Of a stretch of DNA of 27,482 nucleotides, positions 14,998-23,000 are shown piece after piece. How positions within the stretch are numbered: the first letter of the stretch is position 1; each line of letters begins with the position of its first letter. Origin of the DNA: an uncultured Phascolarctobacterium sp. (lineage in GTDB: Bacteria; Bacillota; Negativicutes; Acidaminococcales; Acidaminococcaceae); assembly GCA_937901335.1 (NCBI GenBank), contig CALCHC010000031.1, positions 1-27,482 of the forward strand. The letters are read 5' to 3'. The notes under the pieces are model-generated. The model was given only the letters and a program-made list of their open reading frames with translations, was not told where the DNA came from and did not search any database. Position numbers and translations under genes: made by a program.

Positions 14998-16068
14998 CTA
15001 TTTTTTAATTAAAAAATTTAGTTCCCATGCAGGAATATAAGGATGCTTTCTAAAGAAGATTTTGTATTCCGGAACAAGTTCCCACAAACGCAAAGGCAAT
15101 CTAAAAACATCAATGTCATAATGGTACGCTGCCACAAACATTTTAGGAGTAAAGCTTTGAATTACAGACTTGCCACCTTCAATAGCTTGCACTTCAGCAC
15201 CCTCAACATCCATCTTAATATAGGAAACAGGCTTGCCTTCCGCCAGGTTATCAATGGAATTTACAGGCACAGTTTTCTTTTGCACTGCCAAGAATGTAGA
15301 CTGTCTTCCCCCGCTATCGGAGAAACCCAATTCACCAGCCTCATTCCACACGCCGCACTGATGCACGGTAATTTCACCAAGCTCTTCTGCCATTGCACTA
15401 AGCTTCTTACAATTACGACGGTCCGGTTCCACGGCGATGATGTGCTCGTACTTGCCATCTACTAACTTCAAAAACTCCTGCACCGTATCGCCATTATAAG
15501 CGCCTAAATCCATATACACTTCATTTTCGCCGAAAGTAAAAAGCTGGCGCAAATCGTCCTCACGAGCAGTATCGCAAGCAAAAAGGTATTCCACCTTACC
15601 ACTCAACTTATAATTCAAAACAGCAGCAAATGTTTCACGTGAAACATCGTCCGCCAAATTATCATAAACCTTTTGTAATTCAGCTTCATACTTTTCAAGC
15701 CAAGGAAGGCTTACAGTTTCAGGCTCTTCAAAAAGAGAAAGATGTGGTGCTACAGTTTCGTGAGCTTCCGCCAATTCTTTAAAACGAGCCAAAACCTCTT
15801 CACGTTCGCTGGCAAAAGCAATCACCACAAGGATATCTTCGCCAAAACGAGAGATAATGTCTGCGTAACGCTCTACCTTAAAACCACGGAACTCCTGACC
15901 GCGAACAAACTCGTCACTGGCAAAAATACCTGCAATTTTTACGGAGTTTGCTTCGCACCAATCAACAATTTTATCCGCGCCATTACCCATTCCGTAAAGA
16001 ACAATAGGTTTAGTAGTTTGCTGCAAGCGTTCCCAAACGCTCACAGTTTCTTTTATAAAACTTAACAT
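14998..16068 (-). CDS. FkbM-family SAM-dependent methyltransferase
   Basis: A 356-residue protein. The C-terminal half is a FkbM/Methyltransf_21 domain: SAM-binding motif I in YMDLGAYNGDTV (about 184-195), the acidic VEPD strand end, and VNSIDNLAEGKPVSYIKMDVEGAEVQAIEGG, which is diagnostic of the family. The first ~110 residues form a separate Rossmann-like domain beginning PIVLYGMGNGADKIVDWCE, as seen in other two-domain glycan or polyketide O-methyltransferases. The probable target is a sugar or surface polysaccharide, but the substrate is unknown. The start at 16068 is set by GGAGG 7 bp upstream. A perfect parS lies inside the gene and is read as DVSRETF (near residues 141-147). It is divergent from the DtxR-like regulator. 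Confidence 0.87.
   Translation of the reverse strand: MLSFIKETVSVWERLQQTTKPIVLYGMGNGADKIVDWCEANSVKIAGIFASDEFVRGQEFRGFKVERYADIISRFGEDILVVIAFASEREEVLARFKELAEAHETVAPHLSLFEEPETVSLPWLEKYEAELQKVYDNLADDVSRETFAAVLNYKLSGKVEYLFACDTAREDDLRQLFTFGENEVYMDLGAYNGDTVQEFLKLVDGKYEHIIAVEPDRRNCKKLSAMAEELGEITVHQCGVWNEAGELGFSDSGGRQSTFLAVQKKTVPVNSIDNLAEGKPVSYIKMDVEGAEVQAIEGGKSVIQSFTPKMFVAAYHYDIDVFRLPLRLWELVPEYKIFFRKHPYIPAWELNFLIKK
15631..15646. promoter_or_regulatory. parS: parS centromere site 2, inside a coding sequence
   Basis: TGTTTCACGTGAAACA, identical to the first site, 9,850 bp away. It is within the FkbM methyltransferase gene, translated in the frame that gives VSRET. The fit to coding suggests the site has been accommodated by the protein. 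Confidence 0.95.
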
Positions 16069-16095
16069 AATAATTCCTCCAAGGTTGTTACTCCC

Positions 16096-16123
16096 ATTAT
16101 ACACCATCTTCTCTTTGGCTCAA
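16096..16123 (-). promoter_or_regulatory. promoter for methyltransferase gene
   Basis: Minus strand TTGAGC (16123-16118), 16-bp spacer, TATAAT (16101-16096), 28 bp before the ATG. The -35 is partial. Confidence 0.55.
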
Positions 16124-16131
16124 TACTACTT

Positions 16132-16158
16132 TATCTATTCAGATAGATATGATAAAAT
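16132..16158 (+). promoter_or_regulatory. candidate operator and -10 of the DtxR-like gene
   Basis: An inverted repeat TATCTA-N6-TAGATA (16132-16149) is followed at once by TAAAAT (16153-16158), about 32 bp before the ATG. The position suits an autoregulatory operator. It does not match the classical DtxR or MntR boxes, so this is inference from location. Confidence 0.4.
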
Positions 16159-16189
16159 ATTCCTTAATAAAACTCTCGGAGGTTCTGTT

Positions 16190-16552
16190 ATGTCCTTGCT
16201 CGAATCCGGTGAAAATTATCTGGAGACTATTCTCGTTTTAACACAACGCAACGGCAGTGTGCGTTCCATAGATGTTGCCAATGAAATGAACTTTACCAAA
16301 CCTAGCGTTAGTCGTGCCATGAGTATCTTGAAGAAAGAAAACCTCATCACCATGGAAACTGACGGTCGTCTTCTTTTAACAGAAGAAGGGTTGAAAAAAG
16401 CTACTGCTATTTTAGAACGCCATACCATCTTAACTCGTTATATCAACGAAGTTTTAGGCGTACCTGAAGAAATTGCAGAAAAGGATGCTTGCAGAATTGA
16501 ACATATTATTAGTCCGGAAACTTTTGAAGGCATCAAAAACCAATTAAAATAA
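16190..16552 (+). CDS. short DtxR-family metal-dependent transcriptional regulator
   Basis: A 120-residue regulator: a winged helix-turn-helix (about residues 7-64, with RSIDVANEMNFTKPSVSRAMSIL as the recognition region) followed by the helical dimerisation/metal domain; the SH3-like third domain is absent. Metal ligands can be read against DtxR. C101-x-x-E104-H105 in ACRIEH equals the DtxR Cys102/Glu105/His106 set, and His78 lies in ERHTIL. The position of DtxR Met10 / MntR Asp8 appears to be Asn9, so the site is not a textbook iron or manganese one. I start at 16190 because CGGAGG lies 7 bp upstream; an earlier ATG at 16085 would run through the promoter region. Targets are unknown; the neighbouring Fbp-like importer is one possibility. 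Confidence 0.85.
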   Translation: MSLLESGENYLETILVLTQRNGSVRSIDVANEMNFTKPSVSRAMSILKKENLITMETDGRLLLTEEGLKKATAILERHTILTRYINEVLGVPEEIAEKDACRIEHIISPETFEGIKNQLK

Positions 16553-16557
16553 ACGAT

Positions 16558-16593
16558 AATAAGCGATTGCTAAGAAGCAATCGCTTATTTTTT
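16558..16593 (+). terminator. terminator after DtxR-like gene
   Basis: An 11-bp stem (TAAGCGATTGC / GCAATCGCTTA), 6-nt loop and a T6 tail. Confidence 0.9.
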
Positions 16594-16594
16594 A

Positions 16595-16623
16595 TGTACA
16601 AATCTTTTTACAAATGATATAAT
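16595..16623 (+). promoter_or_regulatory. promoter for DcuC-like carrier
   Basis: TGTACA (16595-16600), 17-bp spacer, TATAAT (16618-16623). The -10 is perfect; the -35 matches at four of six. Confidence 0.6.
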
Positions 16624-16661
16624 TTTAGTATTATTTTAATTGAAGAGAGGATGATGATTTG

Positions 16662-18032
16662 ATGGCACTGGTTATCTCTGCCATTGTAACTTTTTGGGTT
16701 GGTTATTTAATCTACAAAAAGTTCAAACCCCAACCGGTTCTTTTTATGGGCGGTATGGTTTTAATGTACTTAGCTGTAATTTTAGGTTATGGTCAAATTT
16801 TAGGTGAAAAAGCTACTACTGGCTGCTCCTTCTTTGACGCATTTGAATTTATCCGTAGAACTATGAGCTCCAACGCTGCTAAGCTTGGTCTCAACATTAT
16901 GTCCGTAGGTGCGTTTGCTCGTTACATGGACAAAATTGGTGCATCCCGCTCCTTGGTTCGTTTAACCATTAAACCCTTGTTAGCTTTGAAATCCCCTTAC
17001 CTGGTATTGGCAGGCACTTGGGTTACCGGTATGTTAATTGGTCTGTGCATTAACAGTGCTTCCGGTTTGGCAATGCTCCTTATGGTAACCATGTTCCCCA
17101 TCTTGATTGGCTTGGGCGTAAGCCGCCTTTCCGCAACTGCAGCAGTAGCAACTACCCTGTGCTTCGACTGGTCTCCCAGTGACACCGGTACCATCTACTC
17201 CGCAGAAATGGCTGGCGTTGATCCGGTAATTTACTGGAGCCACTACCAAGTTCCCATCGTAGCACTTGCTTTCATCGTTGTAGGTGCTCTCCATTACTTC
17301 ACTCAAAAATATATGGATAAAAAAGATGGTCACGTTATAACTCCTGTGGAAGTTGAAAAAGTTCAAGACGAAGCAGATAACGCTCCCCTTTGGTACGCAA
17401 TTCTCCCGGTTATCCCCCTGTCCTTGATTCTTTCCTTCAGCTCCTTGTGGATCACCACTATCAAAATGAACATCGTTATGGCAATGTTCATTGGTCTCTT
17501 CATTGGTGTTTGCTGTGAATTTATCAGATGGCGTGATGGCAAAAAAGTATTTGATGATATCCAAACCTTCTTCGACGGATTGGGCATGCAAATGGCTAAC
17601 GTAATCACCTTGATCGTAGCAGGTCAAACCTTTGCACAAGGCTTGATTTCCATGGGTGCAATCAGCAGCTTGATTGACGGTTCTAAAAGCTTAGGCTTCC
17701 CTCCGATGGCTATGATGCTCGTTATGGTTGGTATCATCTCCATCTCTGCAATCGTTATGGGCAGTGGTAACGCTCCCTTCTTTGCATTCGCATCTCTCAC
17801 TCCGGCAGTTGCTGCTCACAGTGGCTTGCACCCGGTATTGATGCTTCTCCCCATGCACTTTGCAGCTTCCATTATGCGTAACTGCTCCCCGATTACTGCG
17901 GTTATCGTAGTATCTTCTGGTATGGGTGGCGTTTCTTCCTTCGACTTGGTGAAACGTACTGCAATCCCCATGGCAGGCGCTATGCTCTGTAACGTAGGCA
18001 TGACCTTCTTCTACTACTACACCAACTGGTGA
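16662..18032 (+). CDS. dcuC: DcuC-type anaerobic C4-dicarboxylate carrier
   Basis: A 456-residue polytopic inner-membrane protein (about 11-12 hydrophobic segments) of the DcuC family, which exchanges or takes up fumarate, succinate, malate or aspartate under anaerobic conditions. Family features include a conserved core with CINSASGLAMLLMVTMFPILIGLG, FDWSPSDTGTIYSA, and a late GSGNAPFFAF...MRNCSPITAVIVV block with polar re-entrant character. Length matches E. coli DcuC (about 460). The start is ambiguous: ATG at 16662 is 11 bp from the AGAGG site, and an in-frame TTG one codon earlier is 8 bp away; I list the ATG. It is followed by a terminator, then a repeat element and a dipeptidase. In a Negativicute it could serve succinate metabolism, but the direction cannot be seen. 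Confidence 0.88.
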   Translation: MALVISAIVTFWVGYLIYKKFKPQPVLFMGGMVLMYLAVILGYGQILGEKATTGCSFFDAFEFIRRTMSSNAAKLGLNIMSVGAFARYMDKIGASRSLVRLTIKPLLALKSPYLVLAGTWVTGMLIGLCINSASGLAMLLMVTMFPILIGLGVSRLSATAAVATTLCFDWSPSDTGTIYSAEMAGVDPVIYWSHYQVPIVALAFIVVGALHYFTQKYMDKKDGHVITPVEVEKVQDEADNAPLWYAILPVIPLSLILSFSSLWITTIKMNIVMAMFIGLFIGVCCEFIRWRDGKKVFDDIQTFFDGLGMQMANVITLIVAGQTFAQGLISMGAISSLIDGSKSLGFPPMAMMLVMVGIISISAIVMGSGNAPFFAFASLTPAVAAHSGLHPVLMLLPMHFAASIMRNCSPITAVIVVSSGMGGVSSFDLVKRTAIPMAGAMLCNVGMTFFYYYTNW

Positions 18033-18052
18033 GAAGTGCTCTTTTAAAAATC

Positions 18053-18084
18053 AAAGGGACTGTCGCAAGGCAGTCCCTTTTGTT
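18053..18084 (+). terminator. terminator after DcuC-like gene
   Basis: A 10-bp stem (AAAGGGACTG / CAGTCCCTTT), 8-nt loop, T-rich tail. Confidence 0.85.
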
Positions 18085-18100
18085 ATAATGAAAATAAATA

Positions 18101-18143
18101 CTCCCTCAGTCAGCTATGCTGACAGCTCCCTCTAAAGGGAGCC
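18101..18143 (+). repeat. CTCCCTCAGTC-type dispersed hairpin repeat
   Basis: A 43-bp element starting CTCCCTCAGTC. It contains hairpin GTCAGC-TAT-GCTGAC (18109-18123) and hairpin GCTCCCT-CTAA-AGGGAGC (18125-18142). The first CTCCCT can compete with the second for AGGGAG, so two folds are possible. Elements of this form are, to my knowledge, dispersed widely in intergenic DNA of gut Firmicutes. Confidence 0.75.
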
Positions 18144-18175
18144 TTTCATAATTCTAACAAGGACGGTAATTTATT

Positions 18176-19123
18176 ATGTACATCGTTGATTGTCACTGCG
18201 ACACCCTCACTGAATTATATAAAAAAGGTACTTCACTCTACAGCAACGACCAACACTTTGACGTAAAGCGTATGATTGAACTTGGTGGTGGCTTGCAATT
18301 TTGCGCCATCTTCGTTCCCACTCACGAATTCCGTTATTACGGCGGCTTGCGCTACACCTTACAACTTTTAGATAAATACAACCAAGAGCTTAAACAAATG
18401 CGTGCTGATGGAGTTGACGTGCTCCCCATTTTAACTAAAGAAGACGCTGCCAATGCACTGAACCATAAAGCTGCAACCTTGCTTGCCATTGAAGAAGGCG
18501 GCGCCATTGATGGTAGCCTTGAAGCTTTGCGTTGCTTGTACGAACTGGGACTCCGTGCTATGACTTTAACCTGGAGCAATCGTAACGATATTGCTGACGG
18601 CGTAAACGAAGAATGTAGCGGTGGCGGCTTGACTACCTTCGGAAGAAAAGTTGTCCAAGAAATGAACCGTCTTGGTATTTTGGTAGACGTTTCCCACATC
18701 GCTCCTGCTGGCTTCTGGGACGTTATCAATCTTTCTACTAAACCTATCATTGCAACTCACTCTTGTGCTAAAGGTCTGTGCCCCCATCCCCGTAATTTAG
18801 ATGACAAGCAAATCCTCGCCATTAATGAAAATGACGGTATGATTGGCGTTACTTACGCAAGACAATTCTTGAACCAAGATATTAACAAAGCTTGCATTGA
18901 TGACGTTTATCGCCACATCGATTATATGCTGAACTTGATGGGCAACGACGACCACGTAGGTTTTGGCAGTGACTTTGACGGTACTACCCTGCCCCACGAT
19001 ATGCAAGGTGTTCAATCTTACAAAGAAATTGTTGAGTACTTGCAAAGCAAAAATTATAGCGACAGCACCATCGAAAAATTGACTCACAAGAATGCACTGA
19101 ACCTTTTGCAAAAAGTTTTATAA
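18176..19123 (+). CDS. membrane (renal-type) dipeptidase, M19 family
   Basis: A 315-residue zinc dipeptidase that hydrolyses dipeptides, often including D-residues at the C-terminal position. The binuclear zinc ligands can be read in order: His7 and Asp9 in DCHCDT, bridging Glu107 in IEEGGAI, His174 in DVSHI and His195 in ATHSCAKGLCPHPRNL. Asp266 in GFGSDFDG is the catalytic acid/base. No signal peptide is seen, so it is cytoplasmic. The ribosome site AAGGA is about 12 bp from the ATG, rather long. It is separated from the DcuC-like gene by a terminator and a repeat element and has no clear promoter of its own. Possible roles are peptide catabolism or cell-wall dipeptide recycling. Confidence 0.92.
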   Translation: MYIVDCHCDTLTELYKKGTSLYSNDQHFDVKRMIELGGGLQFCAIFVPTHEFRYYGGLRYTLQLLDKYNQELKQMRADGVDVLPILTKEDAANALNHKAATLLAIEEGGAIDGSLEALRCLYELGLRAMTLTWSNRNDIADGVNEECSGGGLTTFGRKVVQEMNRLGILVDVSHIAPAGFWDVINLSTKPIIATHSCAKGLCPHPRNLDDKQILAINENDGMIGVTYARQFLNQDINKACIDDVYRHIDYMLNLMGNDDHVGFGSDFDGTTLPHDMQGVQSYKEIVEYLQSKNYSDSTIEKLTHKNALNLLQKVL

Positions 19124-19163
19124 GCACAGCTAAATACTCCAGAATTAAATATTTGATTATAAC

Positions 19164-19207
19164 AAAAGACACAAGCAGCAACTGCTACTTGTGTCTTTTG
19201 CTTTTTT
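19164..19207 (+). terminator. terminator after dipeptidase
   Basis: A 12-bp stem (AAAAGACACAAG / CTTGTGTCTTTT) and a T6 run at 19202-19207. Confidence 0.9.
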
Positions 19208-19214
19208 CTTGGTG

Positions 19215-19220
19215 TATAAT
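19215..19220 (+). promoter_or_regulatory. -10 for patatin-like gene
   Basis: TATAAT 11 bp before the GGAGG of the patatin-like gene, directly after the terminator; the leader would be very short. There is no good -35 at 17 bp. Confidence 0.45.
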
Positions 19221-19244
19221 TCTATGTGTTGGAGGTTATATACT

Positions 19245-20099
19245 ATGCATTTAGAAAACACTGCGTTAGTTTTAGAAGGTGGCGGTATGCGTGGCATGTT
19301 TAGTGCCGGCGTATTCGAAGCATTTTTACAGCACGAACTAACCTTTCCATATATAACTGCGGTTTCCGCAGGGGCTTGTAATATTTTATCTTATATGTCT
19401 CATCAGCCCATGCGTACTCGCAAAATAATTGAAAATTACGTTGGCACTAAACCGTACTTTAGCGTTAACAATTATCTTAAAACCGGCAGCCTTTTTGGTT
19501 GGGATTTTATTTTTGATACTCTTCCAAAAAAACTGCTTCCCTTTGATTACGAAACTTACGCTAATTATCCTGGTGAGCTTCACGTTGGCACTACTGATAT
19601 CAAAACTGGCGAAGCTGTTTGGCATTACAACAAACGTGCAGAAATTGCCTTTAAGTCTGTAATCGCTTCTGCTTCCTTGCCCTTTTTGGCGCCTATCGTC
19701 AATATTGATAACCGTCCCCTCTTAGACGGTGCCATCGTTTCCCCCATACCTATCGACAAAGCCATTGAAGCAGGCTACAAAAAATTTGTCGTTGTTCTCA
19801 CCCGTAACGAAGGCTATCGCAAAAAAGGTTCTGTGCCTAAACTGCTCCTCAAAGCTTGGTATGGCCAATATCCTAAATTATGGGAAGCAATGCAAAATCG
19901 TCCTAAGCTTTACAATGAACAATTAGAACGTATTGAGCAAATGGAACGCGACGGCAATCTTATCATCATCCGTCCGGAAAAACCTTTGGAAATTGCGCGA
20001 CTTTCCATCAAGCCTGATAAACTTTTAGAACTCCACGACCACGGCGTTGAGTGTGGGTTGGCAGCAATTGAAAAAATGATTGAACTGAATAACAAGTAA
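19245..20099 (+). CDS. patatin-like phospholipase
   Basis: A 284-residue serine lipid acyl hydrolase of the bacterial patatin/RssA-YjjU type. The oxyanion glycine loop is EGGGMRG near the N-terminus. The nucleophile elbow is AVSAGA with Ser41 (G/A-x-S-x-G type) and the catalytic dyad aspartate is Asp161 in LLDGAI. There is no signal peptide, so it is cytoplasmic or membrane-associated, probably acting on phospholipids or lysophospholipids. The start at 19245 follows GGAGG by 9 bp; an earlier ATG at 19191 would overlap the terminator of the dipeptidase. It is monocistronic and ends at a bidirectional terminator. Confidence 0.9.
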   Translation: MHLENTALVLEGGGMRGMFSAGVFEAFLQHELTFPYITAVSAGACNILSYMSHQPMRTRKIIENYVGTKPYFSVNNYLKTGSLFGWDFIFDTLPKKLLPFDYETYANYPGELHVGTTDIKTGEAVWHYNKRAEIAFKSVIASASLPFLAPIVNIDNRPLLDGAIVSPIPIDKAIEAGYKKFVVVLTRNEGYRKKGSVPKLLLKAWYGQYPKLWEAMQNRPKLYNEQLERIEQMERDGNLIIIRPEKPLEIARLSIKPDKLLELHDHGVECGLAAIEKMIELNNK

Positions 20100-20102
20100 A
20101 AT

Positions 20103-20137
20103 AAAAAAGCATCTGACTTTCGTCAGATGCTTTTATT
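20103..20137. terminator. bidirectional terminator
   Basis: A 13-bp perfect stem (AAAAGCATCTGAC / GTCAGATGCTTTT), loop TTTC, T-rich on both strands. It stops the patatin-like gene and the converging ABC ATPase gene. Confidence 0.92.
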
Positions 20138-20138
20138 T

Positions 20139-20933
20139 TTAGCCTAAGAGCATTCTATCGTTTGCCATAACGTCGCCAGAAGCTTTTTCAAACATTCTCA
20201 GCAAGTCAGGAATTTCCAAGTTTGCTTTTTCTTCGCCTTCAACGTCGATAATTACGCGACCATTGTGGAGCATGATTAATCTGTTACCAAAACGAAGAGC
20301 ATCACGCATGTTGTGGGTAATCATCAAAGTAGTCAGCTTGTCGCGAGAAACAATTTTGTCAGTCAAGGTCAAAACTTTTTCTGCGGTTTTGGGGTCAAGC
20401 GCTGCAGTATGTTCGTCAAGCAGAAGCAGCTTGGGTTTTTTCAAGGTTGCCATTAACAAGGTCAACGCTTGGCGTTGACCGCCGGAAAGCAAGCCAACTT
20501 TTGCAGTCATACGATTTTCCAAGCCCAAGTCCAATTCTTTGAGCAGCTCTACGAATTGGTCATGTTGTGCATCGCTAAAGCTCCAGCCCAAACCAGGAGT
20601 TTTACCACGACGGGAAGCGATAGCCAAGTTTTCTTCAATCATCATACCAGCAGCAGTACCAAGCATAGGATCTTGGAACACACGACCAATGTGTTTAGCA
20701 CGTTTATGTTCAGCTTGTTTAGTCAAGTCTTCGCCATCAATAATAATCTTACCGCTATCAATGGGGAATACGCCTGCCACAGCGTTCAGCATGGTGGATT
20801 TACCTGCGCCGTTACCACCAATTACGGTAACGAAGTCGCCAGGTTTCAAGTGCAGACTCAAATGTTGCAAAGCACGTTTTTCATTGATAGTGCCAGGGAA
20901 AAAGGTTTTAGAAATATTTTCAATATGCAGCAT
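20139..20933 (-). CDS. ABC importer ATPase of the COG2984/COG4120 system
   Basis: A 264-residue nucleotide-binding subunit: Walker A GGNGAGKST (39-47), Q-loop RVFQDP, signature LSGGQRQ (149-155), Walker B LLLLDE (169-174) followed by HTAALD, switch His207 in ITHNM. The DEHTAALDPKTA form is typical of the ATPase partnering the COG2984-type binding proteins (the family that includes Streptococcus TrpXYZ-like systems). The ATG is directly after the permease stop (TAAATG), so translation is coupled. Last gene of the cluster. The substrate is unknown; aromatic amino acids are one option known for the family. Confidence 0.9.
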   Translation of the reverse strand: MLHIENISKTFFPGTINEKRALQHLSLHLKPGDFVTVIGGNGAGKSTMLNAVAGVFPIDSGKIIIDGEDLTKQAEHKRAKHIGRVFQDPMLGTAAGMMIEENLAIASRRGKTPGLGWSFSDAQHDQFVELLKELDLGLENRMTAKVGLLSGGQRQALTLLMATLKKPKLLLLDEHTAALDPKTAEKVLTLTDKIVSRDKLTTLMITHNMRDALRFGNRLIMLHNGRVIIDVEGEEKANLEIPDLLRMFEKASGDVMANDRMLLG

Positions 20934-21818
20934 TTAGTCCACCACCTTTCTTGCACCAAATTTGCTTTTAATCAAAGGCATAGCCAAAGCAAAAGCAACC
21001 AAAATAGAAGTAAAGAGTTTCAAGTCGTTAGGCGGCATACCCATTTGCAGTACAGCCGCGATTACAATACGATAAACAACAGAGCCTAAAATTACAGAGA
21101 TAATGCAATTTTTAAAGCTACGAGTACCAAAGAGTACTTCGCCGATAATTACAGAAGCCAAACCGATAACGATGGTACCAGTACCCATACCAACGTCAGC
21201 AAAACCATTGCTTTGTGCAACAAGCGCACCGGAGATTGCAACGAGAGCGTTACTAATCAGCAAGCCAAGCATAATGGTAACATCAGTGTTAACGCCTTGA
21301 GCACGAATCATTTGTTGGTTGAAACCGGTAGCACGAATAGCAGCACCAATTTCAGTACCGAAGAACCAGTACATGAATACTGCTACAAGTACAGTCGCCA
21401 ACACGCCAACTACCAAAGTAGTATGAGCGCTGTTCAAACCAAACATATTTCTAATGATAGTAAAAGTAGTATCAGTACCAAGCAAGGAAAGGTTTGCTTT
21501 GCCCATAACACGCAGGTTTACGGAATACAAAGCAATCATGGTCAAGATACCTGCCAAAAGTGCAGGGATTTTCATTTTAGTATGCAGGATTGCAGTTACA
21601 ACGCCTGCCAACATACCTGCAACAGCAGCACCAATAAAAGAAGGAATGGGACCAAAGCCGGCAGCAAGCATAGAAGCAGCAACAGCTGCGCCTAAAGGGA
21701 AGCTACCTTCAACAGTCAAATCTGCAACATCCAAAACTCTGTAAGTAATATAAACACCTAAAGCCATTACAGCCCAAAGCAAGCCTTGCGCTGTAGTGGG
21801 CACTAACAAATCAATCAT
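20934..21818 (-). CDS. ABC importer permease (branched-chain-type fold, COG4120)
   Basis: A 294-residue inner-membrane protein with roughly eight to nine hydrophobic segments. It opens with LLWAVMALGVYITYRVLDVADLTVEGSFPLGA and includes a central GTEIGAAIRATGFN loop that takes the coupling-helix role, as in LivH-like permeases. It should form a homodimer with the downstream ATPase and receive substrate from the lipoproteins encoded upstream. Its ribosome site (AAGGAAGG) overlaps the stop codon of the preceding binding-protein gene, so permease expression is linked most closely to that third-in-line lipoprotein. Confidence 0.88.
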   Translation of the reverse strand: MIDLLVPTTAQGLLWAVMALGVYITYRVLDVADLTVEGSFPLGAAVAASMLAAGFGPIPSFIGAAVAGMLAGVVTAILHTKMKIPALLAGILTMIALYSVNLRVMGKANLSLLGTDTTFTIIRNMFGLNSAHTTLVVGVLATVLVAVFMYWFFGTEIGAAIRATGFNQQMIRAQGVNTDVTIMLGLLISNALVAISGALVAQSNGFADVGMGTGTIVIGLASVIIGEVLFGTRSFKNCIISVILGSVVYRIVIAAVLQMGMPPNDLKLFTSILVAFALAMPLIKSKFGARKVVD

Positions 21819-21833
21819 TTAATACATCCTTCC

Positions 21834-22835
21834 TTATTTCACTGCCTTATCCAAAATCTCTTTCGGAATGGTCAGGCCAATTTTCTTTGCATTTTCTTCA
21901 TTAATAATAACATTAAACTCTTTTTGAGATTGAATAGGCATATCTTGAGGTTTAGCTTTACCGCTGAGAATATCAGCAGCCATTTCACCAGATTGTTTAC
22001 CTAATTTATAGTAGTCAATACCAAGAGTTGCTACGCCGCCAGATTTAACTGCTTCGCCTTCACCGCAAATTACGGGAAGCTTAGCTTCTTCAGTAACCAT
22101 GGCGAGAGCAGGCATTGCAGAAGCAAGCACGTTATCAGTGGGAACATAAATCGCTTGAACTTTACCAAGCAAGCTGCGAGCTGCTTGTTGAATATCGTTT
22201 ACATTGTTAACTGTGGCTTCTTTAATTGCTACACCTTTAGCTTTCGCAAAGCCTTTAAGTAAATCAACTTGTACTTGAGAATTTACTTCGCTGGAATTAT
22301 AAATAACGCCAACAGCTTTAGTAGAAGGAACAAGCTTCATAATCAAATCAAGTTGTGCATCTACCAAGTTCATATCACTGGTACCGGTTACATTAGTACC
22401 GGGTTTTGCATTACTTTTTACAAGCTTAGCTGCTTCATAATCGGTAACAGCAGTTGCTACGATGGGAATATCCTGAGTGGCATTGGCAACTACTTGCGCC
22501 GCAGGAGTTGCAATAGCACAAATTAAATCTACTTTATTGTTAATAAATCGTTCTGCAATGGTACGCAAATTGGATTGATCAGCTTGTGCGTTTTGTCTAT
22601 CAAAAGCAATGTTTTGACCTTCTTTAAAACCTTTTGCAGCCAAACCATCTACAAAACCTTTACTTGCTACATCAAGCGCAGCGTGTTCAACGATTTGTAC
22701 GATGCCAACGGTAACCTTATCTTTTTTTGCAGCTTCTTTCTTTTCGCCGCCACAACCAGTCATAAGTCCCATAGCCAAGCTTAACATTACGCCTGCAGCC
22801 AACATCTTAAACTTTTTATTTTTAAAAGTAAACAT
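21834..22835 (-). CDS. ABC substrate-binding lipoprotein, COG2984 family (copy 1, permease-proximal)
   Basis: A 333-residue lipoprotein (lipobox LMTGC, linker GGEKKEAAKKDK) of the ABC_sub_bind family. The mature chain has two Rossmann-like lobes: VTVGIVQIVEHAALD opens the first and STKAVGVIYNSSEVNS the second, with conserved ICAIATPAAQ, GTSDMN, IYVPTDNVLAS, CGEGEAVKSGG and GIDYYKLG. It is the most divergent of the three copies here. The start at 22835 follows GGAAGGA by 8 bp (an ATG 9 bp earlier overlaps that site). It has its own promoter and no terminator before the permease, so it is the copy transcribed with permease and ATPase. Confidence 0.9.
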   Translation of the reverse strand: MFTFKNKKFKMLAAGVMLSLAMGLMTGCGGEKKEAAKKDKVTVGIVQIVEHAALDVASKGFVDGLAAKGFKEGQNIAFDRQNAQADQSNLRTIAERFINNKVDLICAIATPAAQVVANATQDIPIVATAVTDYEAAKLVKSNAKPGTNVTGTSDMNLVDAQLDLIMKLVPSTKAVGVIYNSSEVNSQVQVDLLKGFAKAKGVAIKEATVNNVNDIQQAARSLLGKVQAIYVPTDNVLASAMPALAMVTEEAKLPVICGEGEAVKSGGVATLGIDYYKLGKQSGEMAADILSGKAKPQDMPIQSQKEFNVIINEENAKKIGLTIPKEILDKAVK

Positions 22836-22894
22836 AAACAACATCCTTCCACTCTACGAATTAAGCTTTCCACTCGTAATCTATAGATGTTACC

Positions 22895-22923
22895 ATTTTA
22901 TTATTTTTTGTGGATAATGTAAA
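22895..22923 (-). promoter_or_regulatory. promoter of binding-protein copy 1
   Basis: Minus strand TTTACA (22923-22918), 17-bp spacer, TAAAAT (22900-22895), followed by GGTAACATC. It has the same layout as the promoters of copies 2 and 3. Confidence 0.75.
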
Positions 22924-22949
22924 CCAAAATTAGTCCATATATCCATTTT

Positions 22950-22986
22950 AAAAACAAAAGGTACGAAGCTTTGCCCTCGTACCTTT
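22950..22986 (-). terminator. hairpin between binding-protein copies 2 and 1
   Basis: AAAGGTACGA / TCGTACCTTT, 10-bp stem, 10-nt loop, T-rich tail on the minus strand. The stem sequence is nearly the same as in the hairpin after copy 3. Confidence 0.82.
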
Positions 22987-23000
22987 ATCAACTAAATAAA

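Noticed and set aside
14777..14998. Fur box or iron operator before the Fbp-like operon.
   Set aside because: No 19-bp GATAAT-type palindrome found; iron control is not supported by this sequence.
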